Below are positions 1 to 7,509 of a stretch of 46,688 nt of DNA, in pieces. Made by a program: the position numbers and the translations under genes. Each line of letters begins with the position of its first letter. Position 1 is the stretch's first letter. Origin of the DNA: Chromatiales bacterium (GTDB lineage: Bacteria > Pseudomonadota > Gammaproteobacteria > Steroidobacterales > GCA-2729495); the NCBI GenBank assembly GCA_016789845.1, contig JAEUQA010000024.1, positions 1-46,688 of the forward strand. Reading direction: 5' to 3'. A model generated the notes under the pieces. The model made no database searches and was not told where the DNA came from. It saw nothing but the letters and a program-made list of their open reading frames with translations.

Positions 1-40
1 AGAATCGAGTCCCCGAGTCTCTCGCCGGCGGGGTGTGCCG
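1..40. repeat. REP-associated composite repeat, left window end
   Basis: The first 22 bases carry a core, GAATCGAGTCCCCGAGTCTC, that recurs with one change at 46654-46673 and, inverted, near 16093-16112. It is followed by a GC-rich stretch and then a REP. All three copies pair this core with a REP, so it looks like a composite (BIME-like) element. The copy is cut by the window edge. Confidence 0.7.
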
Positions 41-63
41 GTCGCGGCTGAAGCCGCCCCTAC
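41..63 (-). repeat. REP element, supplies stop codon
   Basis: This is a GTAG-type repetitive extragenic palindrome. On the minus strand it begins GTAGGGGCGGCTTCAG and ends CCGCGAC. The TAG at 62-60 is the stop codon of the large secreted protein to its right. Confidence 0.85.
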
Positions 64-3000
64 AACGCGCGCCGCCGCCTTCGGTAGCCGGCGAGCGGCG
101 CCAGCAACAGCAATGACCAGGCGTCCATGGAACTGCTGCCCGGCAAGGGCTTGCTGTCCGCCGTCGTGGTGGTCGTGAACGTGTCAGTGACGCCACCGAC
201 CGTAAGCACGGTATTGGTCTGCGTCGAGAGGCTCGCGGCCGACACGTGCCGCACGCAGATCGTGTCGCCATTCTCCACCAGGCCAGCGAGAGCCGTAAAA
301 CTGCCCGTGCAGTTGATCTGGTACTGCCCGTTCGAGCTGATCGTCACCCTGCTCGGCGCGTCGATGCCGGTGATGGTGACCGGATCGGCGTAGATGGTGG
401 TCAGGGTCGGCACCCCCACCTGGTCGGTGAAGGTGAACGGGTCCGGCACTGTCTCGCCCGTGGTGACCGTGAAGGTCGACGTCTTCAGGTTGCCGATGCC
501 GTTGCCGCCGATGGTGACCGTGACCACCACGCTGGTGGAGTCGGTGCTCGCGGACTGGACCAGGACGCAGAGCGTGGTACCGGGTTCCAGGATGTCGCCA
601 TCCTGGATATCGAGCGTGCCCGTGCAGCCCCTGGAAACGCCGTACAGGGGTCGCCCAAGGTTATCGGTCGGGCCGCTGAGCAGGATGCCCACCCTGGAGT
701 CCACGCCCTCGATGCGGATGGAATTCGAGGTGATGGGCGTTTGCAGTGCGACACCGGCCTGACTGGTGAAGCTGAAGTCGTCAGGCAACTGGTCGCCAAC
801 CCGGGTGGTGCTGGTGAACGTGGCGCTCTCGGTGCTGATGGTCAGCACCGTTTCGATGTCCTCACTGCTGTTGAATGACGACTTGTGGCGCACGCAGACC
901 GTCTGGCCGTTGGTGATGTTCGACCGGGCACTCGTGAAGGTGCTGGTGCAGCCGATCGAGTACTCGCCGCCGGTAACCGTCACCGGGCTGGCAATGTCGA
1001 TGCCGGTGATCGTCACCGGGGCTGATGTGATGTCGGCATACAGCTCGACGCCCGTCTGGTTGGCGAAGCTGAATGCGGCAGGCACCGCATCACCCGGCAG
1101 GGTAGTGCTCGTGAAGGTATCGCTGACGCCGCCGACCGTGACGACGGTATTGGTGGCCGTCCCGCCGGTGGACGCCGAAGTGTGCCGCACGCAGATCAGG
1201 GAGTTGGGCTGCAACGTGGCGGACGCCGCCGTGTACTGGCTGCCGCAGTTCACGGAATAGGTCCCGCCGGTGATGCTGATGGGCGCCGCGGTGTCGAAGC
1301 CGCCGATGGTTATCCCGCCGGACGTGATGACGGTCGCCAGGGGCACGCCCGTCTGGTCGGTGAAACTGAAGGGTTCCGGCGTCGTATCCGGCGTTCCCGC
1401 GGTAGTGCTCGTGAAGGTGTCGGTGACGCCGCCAACGTTGAGTACCGTGTTGGTGGCCGTGCCACCCGCGGAGGACGAGGTGTGCCGCACGCAGACAGAG
1501 GTTCCCGGCGCCACGGTGCCCGCAGCCGTCGTGAAGGTGCTCGTGCAGCCGAGTGAGTACGCGCCACCGCTCACCGTCACCGGCGCATTGGAGTCGAAGC
1601 CGGTCAGGACGACGGGGGCCGAGACAATGAGCGTGGACTTGGGCACGTCGACCTGGTCCACGAAGGCGAAGGAATCGGGCGTGATGTCACCGATAGTGGT
1701 ACTGGTGAAGGTGTCCTGGACGTTGGTGCCCTTGCCGACGATGAGCGTGGTGCTGGTCTGCCCGGCAGGCGAGGCCGACGAGGTGTGCCGGACGCAGACC
1801 TGCGCGCCGGGACTGACCGTGCCGGGAGACACCGTCCAGGTGCCCGTGCAGCCCACCGAGTACTGGCCACCCGTCACGCTGACCCCCGTCGGGATGGCGA
1901 AGCCCGTGAGCGTGACCGGCTCCGACACGACCTGGGTAGCCGCCGCGACGCCGGTCTGGTCGACGAAGCTGAACTGGTCCGGCGTGGCGTCACCGGTGAT
2001 CACCGTGAACTGGCCGATCACGCCGCCGATGGTGAGAAATGCCCGCCGGTCCGTCGAGCCGTTCGCGGAGGACGTGGTCTTCACGCAGACGGTCTGGCCA
2101 TTGCTGATCGTGCCAGCGACCGAGGTAAAGGTGGCGGTACAGCCGATGGAGTACTGGTCGCCGCTGCTGATGCTGATGGCGGCGGGGGAGTCGATGCCCT
2201 GGATGGTCACCGCGTTGGAGGTCGCGACGAATTCGGTCTCCAGCCCGGTCTGGGTGACGAACGCGAAGGGATCGGGCACGGTGTCCGGGCCATCGGCAAG
2301 ATCCGTGGCAGTGAAGCGCACGGCTGCAAGGGCGGTATTGGCCCCCGAGAGGGTCGCCTGGCCGGCCGCGACGAGGTCACCGCCAGTCAGCACCGCAAGA
2401 TCGGTCAGTAGCGGGCTGAACGCGCCGGCGAGCACCCTCGTCGCCACGCCATTCGGGCTGACCTGCACGGGCTTGAAATCCTGGCCGACGAGGACGATGT
2501 CGCCGGATGGGCGCACACCGAGGCCGTCCGGCACCTCGCCCGCCCCCTCCTTGGCAAATGGCGCGTAGCCGCCAGAACCGAAGGTGGTGTCCAGCGCGCC
2601 GGCGGCGGTTACCCGCCCGAGGACCCGGTTGGTGGCCGTGGCCGACGACGACGCACCGGCCCGGCCTGCCATGAGAATCCGCCCGTCATCGAGGACGGCC
2701 AGGGCAGTGATCACGTCAAAGGTGAGGGTGGTGCCGTCGACGGTGTCGTAGCTGAAGAAATTGAAGGTCGCGATGCCATCGGTGCCAAACGCCGAGTCCG
2801 GCGCACCCGTGCCGGTGAATTGCGCCAGGGTGAGGTCGCCGCCGCCCCCGCCCACCAGGATCCCGTCGCCCGGCAGGATGACCAGGGCGTTCAGGCCGAA
2901 GCCGGACCCGCCCGTCAGCGGGTTCGGGACCACCGAATCGGTGAAGCCGGCAATGGCTTCACCCGCGCTGTCGAGGCCAGCGATGAAGCCCCGGTTGGCA

Positions 3001-3620
3001 TCCGTGGCGGAGTCCGTGCCGGCCACGATGATGCTGCCATCGCTGCGCAGGCCAATGGCAGCGGCGATCGGGCTGGTGATGCCCGCCGGCGTGAACAGGA
3101 CGACGCCATCCGTGCCGAAGGTGGCATCCAGCGTGCCGTCGGTGTCCAAGCGGGCGACGAAAACCTGCCGGTTGGCCGCTGCGCTGGCCTTCCAGGTGCC
3201 GGCGACGACGATCTTCTGGTCGGTGGGTTGGATGGCCAGCGCACGGGCGTCGCCGCCACCCCCATTGGTCGCCGTGAGGCCGGGAAGGAAACTGACGATG
3301 CCATCGGTCCCGAACGCCGTGTCCAGGGCACCCGTGGTGCCGTCGAGGCGCGTGAGCGCCACGTAGTCGATGGTGGTGGCGCCCGTCGTCTGGCGGCTGA
3401 AGCCCGCCAGCACCAGCGCGCCATCCTGTTGCACGGCCACGTCACGGGCCGCGTCGGTGCCCACGCTGATGTTCACCTCGGCGATGCCGTCGGAATCGAA
3501 GGCGGCGTCGAGCGCCAGGTCGGCCCGGGCCTCTTCCAGAGGGAGCAGGACGCCGAGGCTCAGGGTACCGACGGCCAGCGGTGCCAGGAGCGCGGCGAGG
3601 GACAGGCGGAGGTTCTTCAT
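60..3620 (-). CDS. Secreted delta-60 repeat protein with seven Cys-paired repeats and C-terminal sorting signal
   Basis: Predicted exported protein of 1186 aa. Residues 1-33 form a signal peptide ending in EEARA. About residues 35-440 hold delta-60 type repeats of the form LDxxFGxDGI, expected to fold as a beta-propeller. Seven repeats of roughly 95-110 residues follow. Each begins P-D-x-F-x-F-x-x-Q-x-G-V, and most contain GCT...VCVRHTS, so there are two cysteines per repeat that could form a disulfide. The C-terminus is a short hydrophobic stretch (AWSLLLLAPLAG) followed by RRRRR, like the tripartite GlyGly/IPTL-CTERM sorting signals. Start: ATG at 3620 is preferred; an in-frame GTG lies at 3629 and neither has a strong Shine-Dalgarno. 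The stop codon lies in a REP. Delta-60 proteins have no established catalytic role, so I infer a surface-exposed or adhesive protein. Confidence 0.85.
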   Translation of the reverse strand: MKNLRLSLAALLAPLAVGTLSLGVLLPLEEARADLALDAAFDSDGIAEVNISVGTDAARDVAVQQDGALVLAGFSRQTTGATTIDYVALTRLDGTTGALDTAFGTDGIVSFLPGLTATNGGGGDARALAIQPTDQKIVVAGTWKASAAANRQVFVARLDTDGTLDATFGTDGVVLFTPAGITSPIAAAIGLRSDGSIIVAGTDSATDANRGFIAGLDSAGEAIAGFTDSVVPNPLTGGSGFGLNALVILPGDGILVGGGGGDLTLAQFTGTGAPDSAFGTDGIATFNFFSYDTVDGTTLTFDVITALAVLDDGRILMAGRAGASSSATATNRVLGRVTAAGALDTTFGSGGYAPFAKEGAGEVPDGLGVRPSGDIVLVGQDFKPVQVSPNGVATRVLAGAFSPLLTDLAVLTGGDLVAAGQATLSGANTALAAVRFTATDLADGPDTVPDPFAFVTQTGLETEFVATSNAVTIQGIDSPAAISISSGDQYSIGCTATFTSVAGTISNGQTVCVKTTSSANGSTDRRAFLTIGGVIGQFTVITGDATPDQFSFVDQTGVAAATQVVSEPVTLTGFAIPTGVSVTGGQYSVGCTGTWTVSPGTVSPGAQVCVRHTSSASPAGQTSTTLIVGKGTNVQDTFTSTTIGDITPDSFAFVDQVDVPKSTLIVSAPVVLTGFDSNAPVTVSGGAYSLGCTSTFTTAAGTVAPGTSVCVRHTSSSAGGTATNTVLNVGGVTDTFTSTTAGTPDTTPEPFSFTDQTGVPLATVITSGGITIGGFDTAAPISITGGTYSVNCGSQYTAASATLQPNSLICVRHTSASTGGTATNTVVTVGGVSDTFTSTTLPGDAVPAAFSFANQTGVELYADITSAPVTITGIDIASPVTVTGGEYSIGCTSTFTSARSNITNGQTVCVRHKSSFNSSEDIETVLTISTESATFTSTTRVGDQLPDDFSFTSQAGVALQTPITSNSIRIEGVDSRVGILLSGPTDNLGRPLYGVSRGCTGTLDIQDGDILEPGTTLCVLVQSASTDSTSVVVTVTIGGNGIGNLKTSTFTVTTGETVPDPFTFTDQVGVPTLTTIYADPVTITGIDAPSRVTISSNGQYQINCTGSFTALAGLVENGDTICVRHVSAASLSTQTNTVLTVGGVTDTFTTTTTADSKPLPGSSSMDAWSLLLLAPLAGYRRRRRAL

Positions 3621-3699
3621 GGAGGACACCAGGGGCTTCGACGAGCGCAGCGCTCAGGGCCCATTCTAAGAGGGGTGCGACTCCGGCACAATTTCACAG

Positions 3700-4113
3700 A
3701 TGTCAAATCAGCGCCACAACATCACGGTCCCGCCCGAGGAGGTGGAACTGACCGCCGTCCGGGCCCAGGGCGCCGGCGGGCAGAACGTGAACAAGGTGGC
3801 GAGCGCCATCCACCTGCGTTTCGACATCCGGGCCTCCTCGCTGCCGGAGTCCCTGAAGGCCCGGCTCCTCGCCCTGGACGACCGCCGCCTCAGCCGGGAC
3901 GGCGTCCTGGTGATCAAGGCCCAGCGCTTCCGGAACCAGGAGCAGAACCGGGACGACGCCCTCGCCCGCCTGAATGAGCTCGTCGCTGCGGCGAGCCACG
4001 TGCCCCGCTTCCGGGTGGCGACGAAGCCGTCGAAGCGCTCCCGCCTCAAGCGCCTGGACGAGAAGAAACAGCGCGGCACCACCAAGTCGCTCCGCCAGCG
4101 TCCCGTGGAGTAG
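3700..4113 (+). CDS. arfB: Alternative ribosome-rescue factor ArfB (peptidyl-tRNA hydrolase)
   Basis: A 137-residue release-factor-like protein. ArfB binds ribosomes stalled without a stop codon and hydrolyses the peptidyl-tRNA. The catalytic GGQ motif is visible as RAQGAGGQNVNKVASAIHLR (about residues 23-42), followed by the family stretch FDIRASSLPE. The C-terminus is basic (KPSKRSRLKRLDEKKQRG), as expected for the tail that enters the empty mRNA channel. Length matches E. coli YaeJ, and PrfH-type factors are longer. The TAG stop is the first bases of an inverted REP pair shared with the convergent LLM gene. Confidence 0.95.
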   Translation: MSNQRHNITVPPEEVELTAVRAQGAGGQNVNKVASAIHLRFDIRASSLPESLKARLLALDDRRLSRDGVLVIKAQRFRNQEQNRDDALARLNELVAAASHVPRFRVATKPSKRSRLKRLDEKKQRGTTKSLRQRPVE

Positions 4114-4160
4114 GAGCGGCTTCGGCCGCGGCAAATTGGCGCGGCCGAAGCCGCTCCTAC
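4110..4160. repeat. Inverted pair of REPs between convergent genes
   Basis: Two REPs face each other (4110-4132 on plus, 4138-4160 on minus) around a five-base spacer, AAATT. Each begins GTAGGAGCGGCTTCGGCCGC. The TAG of the left copy ends arfB and the TAG of the right copy ends the LLM gene, so two convergent genes terminate inside one palindrome. A long hairpin could act as a bidirectional terminator, but no U-tract follows. Confidence 0.9.
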
Positions 4161-5164
4161 AGCGCGGGAAGGATCCGCTCACCGATGAGGCGGATCGACG
4201 CCGCCGGATCGGCGTAGAGCCGCAGCGCCACGCCACCGAGCCCCGCCGCCTTCAGGTGCCGCAGCTTCACCAGCACCGGCTCGAGGTGGTCCGGTGTGCC
4301 GGTGACGGTCACGTTCTCCACCAGCGCATCGAGGACCCGGTCGGGCACCCCCTCGACGACGTGACTTCCCGCGGCGAATGCCCGGGCAAAGGCGGCCTGG
4401 CTCGCCATGACCAGGGCCACGTCATCGGGCGCCAGGAACTCCGCCAGCAGCCACGGGCGGAATATCCCGCGCAACAGCAGCCAGCGCCGCCCCTCGTTCA
4501 GTGCCTGCCGCCGGTCCGGGTGCATGTGCCAGGCGGTGAACACCGTGGCGCGGAACCCGGGCCGGCGGCGCCCGCCCTCCGCCAGTGCGGCGTCCAGCGT
4601 CTGGATGGCCGCCGCGGCGGGCCCGGGCGGCATGTCGCTCATCATGACCCCGTCGGCGCAGCCAGCGGCCATCCGCAGCATCTGGGGCTGGCTGGCGCCC
4701 ACCAGGAGCGCGGGCGGCGGCGCCTCGAGCCACCGGAGCTGGAGGTTCTCGACGCGAAACAGCTGCCCCGCGTAGCTCACGCGCTGGCCGCTCGCCGCGG
4801 CCCGGATGATCTCGACGCACTCCCGTACCGCACGCACGCGCCGCTCGGGACGGATGCCGAGGGCCTGCAACGCCTCCCCGCCGCCGCCGATCACGATCTG
4901 CGCCCGCCCGCTCGCCATCTCGTTCAGCGTCAGGAGCGCGGACGCGATCTTCACCGGGTGGGTGTCGAAGGGATTCACGGCGATGGGCCCGAGCCGGATA
5001 CGGCAGGTCGTCTCTGCCAGCCTGGCCAGGTTGGCGAACGGGTCCCGGGAGTCCAGCAGGCTGGAAACCCAGACGCCGTGCAGCCCGAAGCGCTCGGCGA
5101 GACGGCCGAGCTCCGCCAGCTCCCGGGGCTTCGCCCGGGTGTCGAGGATGACGTCGATGTTCAT
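4157..5164 (-). CDS. LLM class flavin-dependent oxidoreductase (paralogue 1)
   Basis: 335 aa, a luciferase-like monooxygenase (bacterial luciferase fold, TIM barrel) expected to use FMN or F420. The subfamily signature shared with four other genes here is clear: SRDPF (39-43), NPFDTHPVKIASALLTLNE (64-82) and VIGGGGEALQALGI (91-104). It lacks any signal peptide and is probably cytoplasmic. ATG at 5164 matches the N-termini of its paralogues (MNIDVIL). The stop is the TAG of a REP. The upstream LLM gene ends 27 nt away with only a REP between them, so the two are probably co-transcribed. Substrate unknown. Confidence 0.88.
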   Translation of the reverse strand: MNIDVILDTRAKPRELAELGRLAERFGLHGVWVSSLLDSRDPFANLARLAETTCRIRLGPIAVNPFDTHPVKIASALLTLNEMASGRAQIVIGGGGEALQALGIRPERRVRAVRECVEIIRAAASGQRVSYAGQLFRVENLQLRWLEAPPPALLVGASQPQMLRMAAGCADGVMMSDMPPGPAAAAIQTLDAALAEGGRRRPGFRATVFTAWHMHPDRRQALNEGRRWLLLRGIFRPWLLAEFLAPDDVALVMASQAAFARAFAAGSHVVEGVPDRVLDALVENVTVTGTPDHLEPVLVKLRHLKAAGLGGVALRLYADPAASIRLIGERILPAL

Positions 5165-5172
5165 GATCGGGT

Positions 5173-5195
5173 GTCGCGCCTGAAGGCGCTCCTAC
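5173..5195 (-). repeat. REP element between two LLM genes
   Basis: Minus-strand REP beginning GTAGGAGCGCCTTCAG. Its TAG (5194-5192) is the stop codon of the upstream LLM gene. The other end lies 8 nt from the ATG of the downstream LLM gene, so it fills the whole intergenic gap. Confidence 0.88.
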
Positions 5196-6142
5196 AACAG
5201 GGAATGAACGGCGGGGATGACTTCGGCGGCCAGCGCCTCCAGCTGCTCGTCGAAGTCCCACAGGGGATTGGTGATGATCGTCGTGGCGCCGATGCGCGCC
5301 ACGCGAGCCAGCCCTTCCGCGACACGTGAGGCGCTTCCCCATAGGCAAATATCCGCGACAAAGTCCGGGTTACGCCGGATTTGCCAGGGATAGCGGCTGC
5401 CAAAGAACTCATCGAGGCGTCGCTTGGCCCGGTCCGAATCGTCGTCGATGGCCAGGTAGACGCGCTTGGACAGCGGCAGCGTGGCGGGATCCCGACGCTC
5501 CTCGCCGAGAAAGCGGCGGATGTGGCTGACGAATCCCGCGAACTCGGCCGTGGTGTTGGGGCCGGCGCAGGTGTAGCCGTCGGCGTACCGGACGGCGCGG
5601 CGCAGAGCGCCGGGGTGCTGCCCGCCAAACCAGAGTGGCACGTGGGGCTTCTGCACGGGCTTCGGCCACATGCCGGTGCGCCGGAGCTGGAAAAACTCCC
5701 CATCGAAGCTCGTCGCGGGCTCGGTCCACAGGGACTTCATCACCCGGACGCCCTCGTTGAAACGGCGCACCGCCTCCCGGTTGTCGACGCCATAGGTACG
5801 AAAGAAATCGGCGGCCATGACGTGCCCCAGGCCAATCCCGAGGATCATGCGACCGGCGCTGAGGTTGTCCAGCGTGCTGACGACTTTCGCCACATGCACC
5901 GGATTGCGGATGGGGAACACCAGCACCGACACCCCGAGGCGTACGCGGGTGGTGAGCGCCGCCGCGTAGGACAGCAGGGTCAGGGATTCGTGGAGGGGTA
6001 CATCGCCGGCTACCTGGTCCTGGACCCAGGCACTGTGGAAGCCGAGCCGCTCACCCAGGGCCAGGGTGCGGCGCACCAGTTCCAGGTCGGGCCGGCCATC
6101 CAGGAACACCTGGGGAATTGGAAAGCCAAAATCGAGCGACAC
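5192..6142 (-). CDS. LLM class flavin-dependent oxidoreductase (divergent subfamily)
   Basis: 316 aa if started at GTG 6142 (SLDFGFPIPQVFLDGRPDL). The frame stays open 70 codons further upstream, but that part is low-complexity, runs through a REP and overlaps the coiled-coil gene, so I reject it. LLM features: WVQDQVAG near the N-terminus, TRVRLGVSVLVFPIRNPVHV and LSAGRMILGIGLGH in the central barrel, and PLWFGGQHPGALRRA. It belongs to a different LLM subfamily from the other five: it lacks the HP(V/L)KIA...TLNE and GGGG signature. It probably uses a reduced flavin or F420. Its stop is the TAG of a REP. Confidence 0.85.
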   Translation of the reverse strand: MSLDFGFPIPQVFLDGRPDLELVRRTLALGERLGFHSAWVQDQVAGDVPLHESLTLLSYAAALTTRVRLGVSVLVFPIRNPVHVAKVVSTLDNLSAGRMILGIGLGHVMAADFFRTYGVDNREAVRRFNEGVRVMKSLWTEPATSFDGEFFQLRRTGMWPKPVQKPHVPLWFGGQHPGALRRAVRYADGYTCAGPNTTAEFAGFVSHIRRFLGEERRDPATLPLSKRVYLAIDDDSDRAKRRLDEFFGSRYPWQIRRNPDFVADICLWGSASRVAEGLARVARIGATTIITNPLWDFDEQLEALAAEVIPAVHSLL

Positions 6143-6156
6143 TAGGAATCGTTCCC

Positions 6157-6180
6157 GTCGGAGCGCCTTCAGGCGCGCCC
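6157..6180 (+). repeat. Degenerate REP upstream of LLM start
   Basis: A REP variant starting GTCGGAGCGCCTTCAGGCGC, with the GTAG box changed to GTCG. It lies 15 nt upstream of the GTG start of the LLM gene and is readable in its frame. It separates that gene from the coiled-coil gene. Confidence 0.7.
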
Positions 6181-6206
6181 AGTCGGGAGGAGTATGCCCT
6201 AAGGAT

Positions 6207-6800
6207 TCAGGCGAAGGGCCGGCTGGCCTGCCGCCGCGGCCGCAGCTGCTCCACGAGTGCTGCGAGCTCGTCGCGCTCCCGCTGGAGCTGGGAGATCTGG
6301 GAGCTGGTGACGGTGGATCCGGACTCGCTGATGTCCAGCTCCAGGCGCGCATCCTTCAGCTGGAGGCTGACCTTCGCCAGCTCCTCGGTGCGCTCGCTCA
6401 GGTGGGCCAGGGCGTTGTCCACCCGCAGGGTGGCCTCGCGCAACGAACCCTCGAGGGCCTGTATCCGTACGTCCCGGTCGGCGACCTGGGTCCGGAGCAC
6501 TGCCATCTCATCGGCAGCCGCCTTCATGTCCTTCAGGTGCTGCTCACGCTCGACACGACCCTGGTCCAGGAGCTTCTGCATGATGCGGAGCTCCTCGACC
6601 AGCGCCTTCTGGCGCGTGTCGGCCTCGGGCGGAACCTCCGGAATGCCGGGTCCGCCCTTGAAGGCCGGCTTGCGGGAGTCGTCACCGAACAGGCTTTCCT
6701 TCAGGGGTCCGCCGGCGCGAACGACGATGAAGGCAACCACGCTGCCACCGAGGATGACGCCAAAGAGCAGTCCGATGAAGATGAGGCCCGCGAATGCCAT
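6207..6800 (-). CDS. Membrane-anchored coiled-coil protein (second of pair)
   Basis: 197 aa, not assigned to a named family. An N-terminal transmembrane segment (about residues 4-27, GLIFIGLLFGVILGGSVVAF) is followed by a Gly/Pro spacer and a long heptad-rich helix (about 60-185, for example RTQVADRDVRIQALEGSLRE). It ends with a basic tail, QLRPRRQASRPF. The gene directly upstream has the same layout and the motif S-x-x-x-x-x-Q-I-x-x-L-x-R-E-R-D-x-L, so the two look like tandem duplicates. Only 2 nt separate them, implying co-translation. A scaffold or envelope role is a guess. Confidence 0.75.
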   Translation of the reverse strand: MAFAGLIFIGLLFGVILGGSVVAFIVVRAGGPLKESLFGDDSRKPAFKGGPGIPEVPPEADTRQKALVEELRIMQKLLDQGRVEREQHLKDMKAAADEMAVLRTQVADRDVRIQALEGSLREATLRVDNALAHLSERTEELAKVSLQLKDARLELDISESGSTVTSSQISQLQRERDELAALVEQLRPRRQASRPFA

Positions 6801-6802
6801 CG

Positions 6803-7408
6803 TCAGCTGTCCACGAGCAGGTCGCCGCCCTGGTCCAGCACCGGGGAGGCGCCCAGCCTGAGCGGATTGCGCGGGCGCCCGGCCATCTCCTTGCGGAGCG
6901 CGTCCACCAGCGTGTTCAGGTCATCCCGTTCGCGCTCGAGCCGGGTGATCTGGTCCATCACCACGTCGGAACCCACCTGGGTGACGCCCAGTTCGTTCTG
7001 GACGTCGCGCAACTGCACGTGGGTGCGAACCATCTCCTCGGCGCGGTCAGCCAGCTCCTGGCGGAGCCGGGCCGTCTTGCCGCACTCGAACTGGACCTCG
7101 GCCTTGAGCTTGCGGATGAGTTCTTCATTGCCGGCCAGTTTGTCGCGCAGGGCGGGCAGCTCGGCGGCGGTACTGGCCAGTTCTGCTGCGAGGGCTTCGC
7201 GCTCCGTCCGGACCTGGTCAGCCGTGCGCTGCGCGACCCGCAGGTCCGCCTCGAGACCCCGGATCCGGTGGTGCAGGTCGTCAGCCCGCTTGCCCATGGG
7301 ACGGTTGGCGAAGCTGCCCAGGAGCCGGGACAGCATGGCGCCCGCGGCGAAGCCGGCCACGGCCGCGGCGGCAATGTAGATGTTCGCGAGCAGGGTTCCG
7401 CCAAACAT
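6803..7408 (-). CDS. Membrane-anchored coiled-coil protein (first of pair)
   Basis: 201 aa, no recognised family. One N-terminal membrane segment (about 5-30, LLANIYIAAAAVAGFAAGAM) precedes a coiled coil from about residue 40 to 175 with regular Leu/Ala heptads. The motif GSDVVMDQITRLERERDDL parallels SSQISQLQRERDEL in the following gene. One cysteine (FECGK) sits mid-helix. The C-terminus is acidic (GGDLLVDS). The gene pair could form hetero-oligomers, which is inference from the matched architecture and adjacency. Confidence 0.75.
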   Translation of the reverse strand: MFGGTLLANIYIAAAAVAGFAAGAMLSRLLGSFANRPMGKRADDLHHRIRGLEADLRVAQRTADQVRTEREALAAELASTAAELPALRDKLAGNEELIRKLKAEVQFECGKTARLRQELADRAEEMVRTHVQLRDVQNELGVTQVGSDVVMDQITRLERERDDLNTLVDALRKEMAGRPRNPLRLGASPVLDQGGDLLVDS

Positions 7409-7460
7409 AACGCGGAGGTTAGCCGCGGGCCGGCCGGGGCAGCCATGCGCCAGTTCTCAG

Positions 7461-7481
7461 TCGGGGCGGGTCCCGCCCCGA
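7461..7481. terminator. Strong GC hairpin after PQQ dehydrogenase
   Basis: TCGGGGCGGG and CCCGCCCCGA form a 10-bp perfect stem separated by a single T. It lies 28 nt beyond the stop of the minus-strand PQQ dehydrogenase and 52 nt before the next minus-strand gene. No clear U-run follows, so intrinsic termination is plausible rather than shown. Confidence 0.45.
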
Positions 7482-7509
7482 TCCGCGGCCTGCTTCACAG
7501 TTGCGCGGC

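Noticed and set aside
4110..4160. REP pairs called as intrinsic terminators
   Set aside because: The hairpins are strong but lack the U-tract of intrinsic terminators. They are listed as repeats with termination only a possibility.
6143..6352. 70-residue N-terminal extension of the LLM protein at 5192
   Set aside because: Ser/Pro/Arg-rich, crosses a REP and overlaps the coiled-coil gene. Homology of the LLM fold starts at the GTG at 6142.
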